Shown here one piece after another: positions 54,828 to 63,731 of a stretch of DNA of 64,000 bases (position 1 is the stretch's first letter; the number at the start of each line of letters is the position of its first letter). A model generated the notes under the pieces. It saw nothing but the letters and a program-made list of their open reading frames with translations. It made no database searches and had not been told where the DNA came from. A program made the position numbers and the translations under genes. Origin of the DNA: Melioribacteraceae bacterium (GTDB taxonomy: Bacteria > Bacteroidota > Ignavibacteria > Ignavibacteriales > Melioribacteraceae); contig WYBN01000012.1 of assembly GCA_011525875.1 (NCBI GenBank), positions 434,001 through 498,000 on the forward strand, read 5' to 3'.

Positions 54828-55568
54828 ATGAAAAAGAAATTGAAAAAAGCACTTTTTATACTGTTTCTGTTAATAATTTTTCTGACTTCGGGCTTGCTCA
54901 TACTCGATAATTTTATACTGCCATCCTATGTTTCCGAGGAAGAAATTGCCGTGCCTGATGTTATAGGTTTGCATAAAGATGAAGCGATAGAAATACTGAA
55001 AACAAAGAATCTTAATCCAGTTCTCATTGGACCGAGGTATGATGAGAAATTTAAGGCTGATGAAATAATGTTTCAGAAGCCTGCCGGAGCAAATATTGTT
55101 AAGAAAAACCGGAGGATTTATCTTCATGTTAGCGGCGGAGAGGCTCTAATAAAAATACCAGATGTTGTTGGTAAAACTTTTCGCGACGCTAAAGTCTCGT
55201 TGGAAAGAAAAGGCATTTACGTCCGTCAAGTCGAACAGGTAAAATCCGATTTACCGCGAAATACTGTTATAGCACAAGAATTCCAGGAAGGCTCTTCTTT
55301 ATCGAGGGGAGACTCGATAACACTATCTGTAAGCGTGGGACCCAGCATCGGAATGATAAGAGTCCCAAATATCATAGCAAAATCTCTTAAGGAGGCAGAC
55401 AGAACTTTGCGGATAAATAATTTAATCTTAGGTAATGTTTCCTATATTACATCACCAACTCTTTTAACCAATACAATTGTGAGTCAGTATCCGAGCGAAA
55501 ATTCCCTTCTCAACGTCGGAGACAGCGTAGATGTGGTTGTTGCAAAGAGTAAAATTAATCCTAATTGA
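54828..55568 (+). CDS. Membrane-anchored triple-PASTA protein
   Basis: A 246-residue protein with one N-terminal membrane helix (about 7-27) and three extracytoplasmic PASTA repeats (about 40-110, 112-178 and 180-246; VPDVIGLHKDEAIEIL, IPDVVGKTFRDAKVSL, VPNIIAKSLKEADRTL). PASTA domains bind peptidoglycan precursors and normally occur on Ser/Thr kinases or PBPs, but no such catalytic domain is attached here. An upstream start at 54792 lacks a good ribosome site, so I prefer 54828. rpe follows 4 bp later. Confidence 0.88.
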   Translation: MKKKLKKALFILFLLIIFLTSGLLILDNFILPSYVSEEEIAVPDVIGLHKDEAIEILKTKNLNPVLIGPRYDEKFKADEIMFQKPAGANIVKKNRRIYLHVSGGEALIKIPDVVGKTFRDAKVSLERKGIYVRQVEQVKSDLPRNTVIAQEFQEGSSLSRGDSITLSVSVGPSIGMIRVPNIIAKSLKEADRTLRINNLILGNVSYITSPTLLTNTIVSQYPSENSLLNVGDSVDVVVAKSKINPN

Positions 55569-55572
55569 AAAA

Positions 55573-56232
55573 ATGAAACAACTGGCACCATCAATTTTGT
55601 CGGCGGACTTTGGCAACCTTTCACAGCAGATCAGAATGATTGAAATCGGCGGGGCTGATTTAGTACATTGCGATATTATGGACGGGAAATTCGTTCCAAA
55701 TATTTCATTCGGTCCGATGGTAGTAAAAGCGGTCCGCGAATTAACTAAATTGCCGCTTGATGTTCATCTGATGATTGATAAACCGGAAAACTATATTGAG
55801 GATTTTCGAAACGCCGGAGCTGACCTATTATCAGTTCATTTTGAAGGTGTTCATCATCTTGACAGGATTATAAACCGGATTAAGGAAATTGGAGCTAAAG
55901 CCGGCGTAGTGCTTAATCCCGCAACTCCATTAAATATGATAGAAAATATACTTGAAAATATTGATTTTGTTCTGCTAATGTCTGTTAATCCGGGATTCGG
56001 TGGACAGAAATATATAAATTATGTCACTCGGAAAATTAGTGATCTTGCCTCTATACGTGAAAAGTATAATTACAAATTTTTAATTGAAGTCGACGGCGGC
56101 GTTGATGAAAATAATATTAAAAGCATTTCAATTGCCGGCTGCGATATATTTGTTGCCGGTTCTTCGATTTTCAAGAAAAGCAATATAACTGCGGCAACCG
56201 TTAACTTAAAAAATCTAATTAAGGATAGTTGA
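55573..56232 (+). CDS. rpe: Ribulose-phosphate 3-epimerase
   Basis: A 219-residue TIM-barrel enzyme of the pentose phosphate pathway. APSILSADFGNL at the start, VHCDIMDGKFVPNISFG and LLMSVNPGFGGQ are diagnostic, and the late EVDGGV segment is present. The ATG at 55573 aligns with the family; the track start at 55531 lies inside the PASTA gene. It is coupled to the PASTA gene and to nagA, which follows 4 bp later. Confidence 0.96.
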   Translation: MKQLAPSILSADFGNLSQQIRMIEIGGADLVHCDIMDGKFVPNISFGPMVVKAVRELTKLPLDVHLMIDKPENYIEDFRNAGADLLSVHFEGVHHLDRIINRIKEIGAKAGVVLNPATPLNMIENILENIDFVLLMSVNPGFGGQKYINYVTRKISDLASIREKYNYKFLIEVDGGVDENNIKSISIAGCDIFVAGSSIFKKSNITAATVNLKNLIKDS

Positions 56233-56236
56233 TGAA

Positions 56237-57400
56237 ATGAATTATTTGGCTTTGATTGGAGGTACGATTTATACGCCTTTTCGTGAAATTAGAGACGGTG
56301 TAATTGTTTTATCTGACGGTAAAATTTATGAGGTCGGTAATATTGACGACGTACGGATTCCCGACGGAACTGAGCTGATAGATGTTAGCGGAAGTATTAT
56401 AGCGCCCGGTTTCGTTGATCTTTTAGTCCACGGCGGTGCAGGCTATGGCTTTTCCGATGCAATACCTGAAAATTATCAAATCATTAGCGATTATTTTTTA
56501 GCACATGGATCTACAACGATGCTTGGAAGCCTTCATGCCAAGCCAAAAAATGACTTGCTCCATGATCTTGACTTGTTATCAAAATATATAAAAGATAACC
56601 CGGAATCAAATATTAAAGCAATCCACATGGAAGGTCCTTATCTCAATCCTTTGCTTAAAGGAGCGATGAACGAAAGCTATCTCTGGATTCCTTCCCGTGA
56701 ATCTTTTTTGGAGATGTGGGAAGCCTCAAGGGGATTGATGAAGATGATGACAATTGCACCTGAACTTGACGGGGCTATGGAAGTTATTAGAGAAGCTTCA
56801 TTCCGGGGGGTTGTTTGCTCAATTGGTCATTCCACCGCTGATTATGAAATCATTGACAAAGCAATTGACCACGGCGCTACGCATGTAACTCACATGTTTA
56901 ACGCAATGAAACCTCTGCATCATAGATTTCCAAGTGTAGTTACTGCATCGTTTCTACGGGATGAATTAAAAATTCAATTGATTGCGGACACCTACCACGT
57001 TCATCCGGCGGTAATGGAACTCTTAATAAAAATTAAGTCTCCTAAAAACATAATTCTTATAACCGATTCAATTAGGGCAGGCGGCATGCACGAAGGGGAA
57101 TATCATTTCTCGGATCAAAAAGTTCTTTTAAAAGATCAGAAAGCATTCCTTGAAGACGGAACGCTTGCCGGCAGCACGCTAACATTGAATGCCGCAGTAA
57201 AGAATATTGTAAAAACAACCGGCACTAAAATTACAGACGCTTTGCGTATGTCTTCGTTAAATGCATGCAAAGTGATAGGAAGCGGTAAGGGTATATTAGC
57301 CGCCGGCAAAGCGGCAGACATCGTCGTTATGAGTGCAAACTTCGAAATAGAATACACTATCATCGATGGTAAAATCAGATTCAAGAAAAAGTTTAATTAG
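56237..57400 (+). CDS. nagA: N-acetylglucosamine-6-phosphate deacetylase
   Basis: A 387-residue metal-dependent amidohydrolase removing acetate from GlcNAc-6-phosphate ahead of NagB. Motifs are DLLVHGGAGYG, MEGPYLNP, IGHSTADYE, THMFNAM and DSIRAGGM, with a GTLAGS segment. The N-terminal and C-terminal beta strands form the usual sandwich (GGTIYTPFREIRDG). It is co-oriented with rpe. Confidence 0.95.
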   Translation: MNYLALIGGTIYTPFREIRDGVIVLSDGKIYEVGNIDDVRIPDGTELIDVSGSIIAPGFVDLLVHGGAGYGFSDAIPENYQIISDYFLAHGSTTMLGSLHAKPKNDLLHDLDLLSKYIKDNPESNIKAIHMEGPYLNPLLKGAMNESYLWIPSRESFLEMWEASRGLMKMMTIAPELDGAMEVIREASFRGVVCSIGHSTADYEIIDKAIDHGATHVTHMFNAMKPLHHRFPSVVTASFLRDELKIQLIADTYHVHPAVMELLIKIKSPKNIILITDSIRAGGMHEGEYHFSDQKVLLKDQKAFLEDGTLAGSTLTLNAAVKNIVKTTGTKITDALRMSSLNACKVIGSGKGILAAGKAADIVVMSANFEIEYTIIDGKIRFKKKFN

Positions 57401-57495
57401 ATTTGATGTGCTAAAGAATAGTTTAATTAATAAACAAAATTTGATGCAATTGCACTTCTTGGTGAACCCGGATCGGAATCGGAAGGAGTTTTGAT

Positions 57496-58683
57496 TTGAT
57501 CATTAAAATAGTAGATATTTCATTAGACAAAGTCTTCAAGAAATACAGCGCTGAGTTTGGAATTTACCGGGATTTATTTGCAATAGATTCCTTTGCATTG
57601 GAAATACGAGAATGCAAAAAAGAAACTGCCGAAAACCTTCACAAAATATTTCTTGAAAGCGGCGAATTGTCTTATATCAAATCAATAAGTGAAGGTAAGT
57701 ACGATCTGTTCACCATGGGACAAATATCTACATACAAAGATATTTCGAAAATTATTAAGTCTAACATTAATGAAGAAATAGGACACAAAATTTCCTCGCT
57801 AATAAAGAATTTCATTGAATACGATAAATTGAAGATCAACATTGGCGGAAAAATTTTTCGCATGTCTGAAGCCCATGTTATCGGGATACTTAACATAACG
57901 CCTGATTCTTTTTTTGACGGAGGCAATTATTTTACTAAGGAAAAGGCAACGGCTCATGCTTACAAGATGCTCGAAGAAGGCGCGGATATAATCGATATCG
58001 GTGGCGAATCGACACGCCCCGGGTCGGATCCGGTTCAAGCTGAGGAAGAGTTGAGAAGAGTCATGCCTGTGATTGAAGAAATAAAAAAGAATTTTCCAGA
58101 TACTGTTATTTCGGTTGATACCTATAAATCGGATGTAGCGCGTTTGGCTATTGATGCTGGATGTTCGATGGTAAATGACATAAGCGGCTTTACTTTCGAC
58201 AGTGAAATGAAGAATATTATCAGGCAGAAATCAAGCACAGCAGTTTTGATGCACATAAAGGGCAAACCCAAGACAATGCAGGATTTACCGGAATACGAAA
58301 ATACAGTCAGCGAAGTCTATTCGTTTCTTAACAATAAGGTTCATTCTGCACAAAAGGAGAATATCAAAAATATAATCATAGACCCCGGGATTGGGTTCGG
58401 GAAAAGGCTATCTGATAATTTTGAACTATTGAGCAGGCTGAAAGAATTTAAAGGAATAGGCTGCCCAATAATGATAGGGGTTTCAAATAAATCCTTAATC
58501 GGAAATAGTTTAGGTTTGCCTGCAGACAGCCGAATAAATGCAACCGCAGTTCTTGAGGCATATTCAATAATGAACGGCGCAAGATTCATAAGAACTCATA
58601 ACGTAAAGAATGCAGTTGAAGCTAAAAAGCTCTATAATTTTATCCAACACACGGAAGTAACAGCTGATGTTCGAACTATTTAA
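57496..58683 (+). CDS. folP: Dihydropteroate synthase, long form
   Basis: A 395-residue enzyme of folate synthesis. The DHPS barrel occupies about 130-395 (GILNITPDSFFDGG, DIGGESTRPGSDPV, GIGFGKRLSDNF). An extra 130-residue N-terminal domain precedes it, as in some anaerobic Firmicutes and Thermotogae. The start is TTG at 57496, preceded by GGAAGGAG with a 7-bp gap. It overlaps cdaA by 17 bp. Confidence 0.92.
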   Translation: MIIKIVDISLDKVFKKYSAEFGIYRDLFAIDSFALEIRECKKETAENLHKIFLESGELSYIKSISEGKYDLFTMGQISTYKDISKIIKSNINEEIGHKISSLIKNFIEYDKLKINIGGKIFRMSEAHVIGILNITPDSFFDGGNYFTKEKATAHAYKMLEEGADIIDIGGESTRPGSDPVQAEEELRRVMPVIEEIKKNFPDTVISVDTYKSDVARLAIDAGCSMVNDISGFTFDSEMKNIIRQKSSTAVLMHIKGKPKTMQDLPEYENTVSEVYSFLNNKVHSAQKENIKNIIIDPGIGFGKRLSDNFELLSRLKEFKGIGCPIMIGVSNKSLIGNSLGLPADSRINATAVLEAYSIMNGARFIRTHNVKNAVEAKKLYNFIQHTEVTADVRTI

Positions 58684-59488
58684 AATAGGATTCCTTTCTA
58701 TAAATTTTACTGATATTATAGATATTCTGCTTGTAACTTTTATCATTTACAAGCTATATACGGTAATCAGAGGAACAATAGCGGCACAAATATTCATCGG
58801 GCTTATATTTGTATTATTACTGTCTTTCTTTGCACAAGCAGCTTATTTAAAAGCTCTTAGCTTTTTGCTAAGATTGATAACCGATATTTGGGTAATTGCA
58901 TTCATAATTCTGTTTCAGCCCGAAATAAGGAGGCTTTTGGTAATGCTTGGCAGAAGCCCCGTGATGAGAATTTTCAATAAAAATGTTCAGTATGATATTT
59001 CTAATATATTAACAGAGGCTGCATTCGAGCTTGCACAGAATCAGCACGGGGCTTTGATTGTTGTAGTAAGGTCTGCAGGGGTAAGAGGCATTGCCGAGAC
59101 AGGAGAAATAATTAATGCTGTTGCCAGCAAAAATTTATTACGCGCAATATTTTTTCCGCGCTCTCCTCTTCACGACGGAGCCGTAGTGATCAAAGGCAAT
59201 ATTATAGAGGCTGCTAGATGTACTCTTCCTCTTTATCAGGATACGGTAAAAGATGGACTAACCTTGGGAATGAGGCATAGAGCGGGGTTAGGAATTTCAG
59301 AAACAGCAGATGTTATTAGTATTATTGTCTCCGAAGAAACGGGAAGTATTTCCGTTGCAGATAACGGAATATTGAAGCGGGGTCTTTCAAAAGAATTTTT
59401 GCGTACCTATCTTGCAAAAAATATTTTTGCCGAGCGTGAAAAAGGAATAAAAGGAATATTCGATTTGTTTAGCAAGCAGAATAAATAA
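58667..59488 (+). CDS. cdaA: Diadenylate cyclase CdaA
   Basis: A 273-residue c-di-AMP synthase. Three N-terminal membrane helices (about 10-85) are followed by a DAC domain with the DGA motif (LHDGAVV) and the RHR motif (GMRHRAGLG). c-di-AMP controls potassium and osmotic balance and cell-wall stress. No CdaR regulator follows. The folP-cdaA overlap implies co-translation. Confidence 0.95.
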   Translation: MFELFKIGFLSINFTDIIDILLVTFIIYKLYTVIRGTIAAQIFIGLIFVLLLSFFAQAAYLKALSFLLRLITDIWVIAFIILFQPEIRRLLVMLGRSPVMRIFNKNVQYDISNILTEAAFELAQNQHGALIVVVRSAGVRGIAETGEIINAVASKNLLRAIFFPRSPLHDGAVVIKGNIIEAARCTLPLYQDTVKDGLTLGMRHRAGLGISETADVISIIVSEETGSISVADNGILKRGLSKEFLRTYLAKNIFAEREKGIKGIFDLFSKQNK

Positions 59489-59557
59489 TCAGCCTTCCAT
59501 AATTATTGATTTTTTTGCTTTAATAATTTAGTCAGATTAGTTAATCGAGAAAAAGAA

Positions 59558-60016
59558 GTGTCTCCAAAAACCAAATACAAAATAAACGGTTTAAAGAAGA
59601 GTCAAAACATTTGTACTGCAGGCGTTTACATTTTAGATCAGAAAATCCGTGCAGTGTTTAGTTGTATTGATGATTTCTTCGAAAATGATTCAACCGAAAA
59701 TCTTCATAATCTTAGAATTTCAATTAGAAGATTCCGATATATTCTTGAGATTTTTTACGACTGTGTTGATGAAAAACTTTATAATAAAGTTCTCAACCAT
59801 TGTAAGAAAATGCAGGATTTAGTCGGAGAGGGAAGAGACCTTGATGTGCTCGCCCCCAATATAAAGAATATAACAAAAGATTACCGGATGATAATTCCCC
59901 AAATATTCTTTTCGAAAATTGAGGATGAGCGGGTTGAGATAAGGCGTAAAATTAAGCTGGAATTGATTAAATTTAAGAGCAGCAAAAATGTAAACAAATT
60001 TATAAGGAGTGATTAA
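59558..60016 (+). CDS. Short CHAD-domain protein
   Basis: A 152-residue, lysine-rich protein with the CHAD hallmark LHNLRISIRRFRYILEIF and a later GEGRDLDVL. CHAD domains bind polyphosphate through conserved basic residues. Full domains are normally over 200 residues, so this is about half length and may be a minimal or degenerate copy. The start is GTG at 59558. It abuts the UPF0173 gene without a gap. Confidence 0.8.
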   Translation: MSPKTKYKINGLKKSQNICTAGVYILDQKIRAVFSCIDDFFENDSTENLHNLRISIRRFRYILEIFYDCVDEKLYNKVLNHCKKMQDLVGEGRDLDVLAPNIKNITKDYRMIIPQIFFSKIEDERVEIRRKIKLELIKFKSSKNVNKFIRSD

Positions 60017-60694
60017 ATGAAACTGAAATATTTTTCACATTCGGCTTTCTTAATTACAACTGATAACGGCAAACAAATTCTCATTGATCCGTTTTTAGAC
60101 GAAAACCCAACATCGCCTGTTAAATCGAAGGACGTTAATGCTGATTATATTATTTTAACACACGGACATGGCGATCATATCGGAGACGCTTTCAAAATAG
60201 CAAAGCGTACCGAACCGCTATTCATCTGCGTGAATGAACTGGCAAATTACTGCACCGAACAAGGATTCAAAGCCCATAATATGCACATAGGCGGAGGTTA
60301 TAATTTTGATTTCGGCAGAGTGAAGTTCACTATCGCACACCACGGCTCAAAAACACCCGACAATCAATATACTGGAGAGCCTGCCGGAGTAGTTATATCA
60401 ATTAACGGCAAAAATATTTATCACACCGGCGATACCGGTCTTTTTCTTGATATGAAACTTATCGGCGAATTAAATAAAATTGACTATATGCTTCTACCTA
60501 TAGGCGATAATTTTACGATGGGAATTGATGATGCTGTCAAAGCTGTTGAATTCGTAAATCCCGGAACTGCAATCCCAATGCATTACAATACTTTTCCGGT
60601 TATTAAGGCTGATCCATTGGAATTCAAGTCAAAGGTTGAAGCATCCGGCAGAAAGGTAGTTGTTTTGGGATTTGGAGAAGAAATTGAATTATGA
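60017..60694 (+). CDS. UPF0173 metal-dependent hydrolase (metallo-beta-lactamase fold)
   Basis: A 225-residue MBL-fold protein. The zinc motif THGHGDHIGD, a second histidine segment (IAHHGS), YHTGDTG and MHYNTFPV are all in place. This matches the UPF0173 family, hydrolases of unknown substrate. It starts directly after the CHAD stop. Confidence 0.93.
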   Translation: MKLKYFSHSAFLITTDNGKQILIDPFLDENPTSPVKSKDVNADYIILTHGHGDHIGDAFKIAKRTEPLFICVNELANYCTEQGFKAHNMHIGGGYNFDFGRVKFTIAHHGSKTPDNQYTGEPAGVVISINGKNIYHTGDTGLFLDMKLIGELNKIDYMLLPIGDNFTMGIDDAVKAVEFVNPGTAIPMHYNTFPVIKADPLEFKSKVEASGRKVVVLGFGEEIEL

Positions 60695-60720
60695 TCATAA
60701 ATGCGGAAACTGCGATTTAA

Positions 60721-61503
60721 ATGTCAAAAATAATTTCAATAGCTAATCAGAAAGGCGGTGTCGGAAAAACGACTACCGCCATTAATTTATCGGCTTCGGT
60801 TGCGGCAGCCGAGCATAAAACACTCTTGGTTGATATTGACCCGCAGTCCAATTCAACTTCAGGACTTGGCATCGAAAAGAATGACTCATCTGTTTACGAA
60901 TTGCTTGTAGGGCTAAAGAATCCCGCTGAATGCATTGTGAATACTTACATGCCTTTTCTCGATATAATTACGGCTAATATTAATTTAGTAGGGGCTGAAA
61001 TTGAATTAGTTAATTTAGACAATAGGGAATTTAGACTTAGAGACGGCTTGCTTCAGGTAAAAAAAGAGTATGATTATATATTTATTGACTGTCCCCCTTC
61101 ATTAGGTCTGCTCACGTTAAACGCTTTAACTGCATCAGATTCGGTCTTAATACCCGTTCAGTGCGAATACTTTGCTCTCGAAGGTTTGGGGCAGCTACTC
61201 AACACCATTAATATCGTGAGAAAACATTTGAATAATAATTTAACAATCGAAGGTGTTTTGCTGACGATGTATGATACAAGATTAAGACTTTCTAATCAGG
61301 TAAAAGAAGAAGTCAAAAAATACTTTGGCGATAAAGTTTTCGAAACATTAATTAACCGCAATGTGAGGCTTTCCGAATCGCCAAGCCATGCAAAGCCCAT
61401 ACTCATGTATGATTCGATTTCTACCGGCGCGAAAAATTACATGAGTCTTGCAGCCGAGCTGATTGAAAGAACAAATAATAAAATTTCTCAAGAACAATTA
61501 TGA
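60721..61503 (+). CDS. parA: Chromosome partitioning ATPase ParA (Soj)
   Basis: A 260-residue deviant Walker ATPase (KGGVGKTTTAIN, IDPQSNSTSG, DCPPSLGLL). It moves origin regions together with ParB. Short N-terminus and length mark the chromosomal Soj type, not a plasmid type with an HTH. It overlaps parB by 4 bp. No parS 16-mer was seen in the window. Confidence 0.96.
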   Translation: MSKIISIANQKGGVGKTTTAINLSASVAAAEHKTLLVDIDPQSNSTSGLGIEKNDSSVYELLVGLKNPAECIVNTYMPFLDIITANINLVGAEIELVNLDNREFRLRDGLLQVKKEYDYIFIDCPPSLGLLTLNALTASDSVLIPVQCEYFALEGLGQLLNTINIVRKHLNNNLTIEGVLLTMYDTRLRLSNQVKEEVKKYFGDKVFETLINRNVRLSESPSHAKPILMYDSISTGAKNYMSLAAELIERTNNKISQEQL

Positions 61504-62444
61504 CTAAAAATAAATTAGGTCTTGGAAGGGGATTAGATGCGCTGATTAATCCTAATTTCAAAAACGACAGCGATGAATCTTTAACAGTATCCTCATCAGA
61601 AATTAAGAGCGATGATGGAAGCAGTTTAGATTTTTTAGCGAAGATAGCCATCGGCAAAATAAAACCAAACCCGTTTCAACCGAGAACGGAGTTCGATAAA
61701 ACGGCTCTCGAAGAATTAAAGCAGTCGATTCTTCAGAACGGATTGATTCAGCCTATTACTGTCAGAAGAATAGACGGCGGACTTTATGAATTAATTTCGG
61801 GCGAAAGAAGACTCCGCGCCTGCAGCGAAATAGGTTACCGCGAAATTCCTGCCTACATAATCAAGGTCGAATCGAACGAAGACATGCTTGCTTTGTCGCT
61901 GATTGAAAATATCCAGCGTGAAAAATTAAATCCAATAGAGATAGCCAATGCTTACAAACGGCTAATAGAAGAGTGTAATTTATCCCAGGAAGAAGTTGCC
62001 GCGAGAGTTGGGAAAGATAGAACAACAATTACGAATACTATACGTTTACTGAAATTGCCAGAGGAAGTGCTAAATAGCATCGCTAAGGGCGAAATCAGCG
62101 CCGGACACGCCCGTGCATTGATTAATCTTAATGATCCGAGAATCCAGATAAAATTACTCAAGAAAATTATAGCGGGCCAATATTCCGTGAGAAAAGTTGA
62201 AAAAATAGTTAAAACAATCTCCAACGGAACCCGTGATGAAATTAACAGCAGGAGGAATGATACTTTCAGCCGCGATAAAATTTCGAATAACAACTTCGAA
62301 AATAAACTTAGAGGAATATTCGGAACGAAAGTAATCTGCCGCCATAAGAAAGACGGATCCGGCATGATTTCCATTGAATATTACTCAAATGACGAATTAG
62401 AAAGACTAATCGAGCTATTTGATTTAATTGAAAAATATAATTAA
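61500..62444 (+). CDS. parB: Chromosome partitioning protein ParB (Spo0J)
   Basis: A 314-residue CTP-dependent DNA clamp. It has the N-terminal LGRGLDALI, the CTP-binding GERRLRACSE, the IENIQREKLNPIE segment and an HTH (SQEEVAARVGKDRTTI), with a C-terminal dimer domain. It shares 4 bp with parA and 17 bp with the downstream membrane-protein gene. Confidence 0.96.
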   Translation: MTKNKLGLGRGLDALINPNFKNDSDESLTVSSSEIKSDDGSSLDFLAKIAIGKIKPNPFQPRTEFDKTALEELKQSILQNGLIQPITVRRIDGGLYELISGERRLRACSEIGYREIPAYIIKVESNEDMLALSLIENIQREKLNPIEIANAYKRLIEECNLSQEEVAARVGKDRTTITNTIRLLKLPEEVLNSIAKGEISAGHARALINLNDPRIQIKLLKKIIAGQYSVRKVEKIVKTISNGTRDEINSRRNDTFSRDKISNNNFENKLRGIFGTKVICRHKKDGSGMISIEYYSNDELERLIELFDLIEKYN

Positions 62445-62943
62445 AACTACAATACTATTGCTCTTATTATTAACTGCAACGATTTTCTCACAGGATACAT
62501 CAGGCACTGATCAATTAAGAGCCATGTCCGAAGAAGATTCGGTTTTTATCATGCAGAAATCACCATGGGGCGCAGTAGTCCGAAGCGTTGTTATTCCTGG
62601 TTTCGGTCAACTTTATAATGAATCATATTGGAAAATTCCTGTTGTGTGGGGATTTCTTTATTATTTCGGTTCTGTTTGGAAAAACCAAAACGATTACTAT
62701 ATCGAGTATCAAAAGTTGTATAAAAGCAGTTTGCTCGAATTCCCCGGAGTAGGTATTTCTGAATATCAGAGACTCAGAAATTTTTACCGCAATCAAAGAG
62801 ACGAATTCGCCGTCTACTTTTTCTTAACTTATTTCCTCCAATTAGTTGATGCATACGTTGATTCGCACCTCTTCGACTTTGACGTAACACCCAATAAGAT
62901 AAGCAATCTGCCTCAATTGAATTTAAGAATCAACCTGAACTAA
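62428..62943 (+). CDS. DUF5683-like envelope protein
   Basis: A 171-residue protein with a signal peptide (about residues 1-22, ending FSQD) and a hydrophobic segment around 50-85 (VVIPGFGQLYNESYWKIPVVWG). The GFGQLYN motif is typical of the DUF5683 family that often follows parAB in Bacteroidota. The start is TTG at 62428, overlapping parB. Function unknown. Confidence 0.82.
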   Translation: MKNIIKTTILLLLLLTATIFSQDTSGTDQLRAMSEEDSVFIMQKSPWGAVVRSVVIPGFGQLYNESYWKIPVVWGFLYYFGSVWKNQNDYYIEYQKLYKSSLLEFPGVGISEYQRLRNFYRNQRDEFAVYFFLTYFLQLVDAYVDSHLFDFDVTPNKISNLPQLNLRINLN

Positions 62944-62948
62944 TAGAT

Positions 62949-63680
62949 ATGAGATGCAGTAATTTCATAAAATGCAGCGGCTGCGGATTTGAAAATCACC
63001 ACTTTTCTTCTCTCTGTAATCAATGCGGCGCAACTCTGCGCGATAAAGTAGTAAATATAGATTTGTGGCATACGATATGGCTGCTGTTTGAAACACCCTT
63101 GAAAGCATTTCAAAACATTATTTTCTCTGAAAATAAAAATTTCATTGTTATGCTGTCAGTCATTATACCAATTAAGATGTTGCTGAATAGTTATTTCATT
63201 ATCAATTTTTTTGAAATAGATTTAGCAGAGAATAATCCCATGTATATTTCCATGATAATCTCATTGATCATTTCAGTTTTGTTGCTTACTTCCATATCTT
63301 TTATTAACAAATTCATTACTAATCTATTAGGAATAAAATCAAGGTTTACTGATACATATGCGCTAATTATTTACGCATTCATGCCAATCCTTTTTTCATT
63401 AGTAATATTGTTTCCGGTACAATATGCTCTGTTCGGTCAGCATTGGTTTTACTTTAACCCATCACCGTTTTTCTTAAAAGAAAAAGCTGCCTACGTACTA
63501 ATATTTTTAGAAGTAATATTGTTAATCTGGACAATTATTCTGATTTCGCTTGCATTCTTTGCTCAGACTAAATGTAAGGGATATTCTCTGTGTCTTGGAA
63601 TTTTAATTCCATCAGCGTATTATGCTGCTATAATCTCATCAGAATATTTAGTTGCTTATATTAGAAATTCTCTGGGTTGA
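62949..63680 (+). CDS. Zinc-ribbon membrane protein with Yip1-like domain
   Basis: A 243-residue protein. An N-terminal zinc ribbon (CSGCGF...CNQCGA, four cysteines at about 9-27) is followed by a membrane domain with about five helices (residues 60-240) that resembles Yip1-type proteins. Function is unknown. It follows the DUF5683-like gene by 5 bp and is probably in the parAB transcript. Confidence 0.75.
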   Translation: MRCSNFIKCSGCGFENHHFSSLCNQCGATLRDKVVNIDLWHTIWLLFETPLKAFQNIIFSENKNFIVMLSVIIPIKMLLNSYFIINFFEIDLAENNPMYISMIISLIISVLLLTSISFINKFITNLLGIKSRFTDTYALIIYAFMPILFSLVILFPVQYALFGQHWFYFNPSPFFLKEKAAYVLIFLEVILLIWTIILISLAFFAQTKCKGYSLCLGILIPSAYYAAIISSEYLVAYIRNSLG

Positions 63681-63731
63681 AATGAATAATTATATAGTCA
63701 TATATTGCAACAAGATTTTAAGGATTTCTGT

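Noticed and set aside
60721-62444. Plasmid or integrated-element origin suggested by parAB
   Set aside because: ParA is the short chromosomal Soj type, the flanking genes are housekeeping, and no replication or transfer genes are near.
60721-62444. parS site near parAB
   Set aside because: I looked for the TGTTTCACGTGAAACA palindrome and found no good match in the window.
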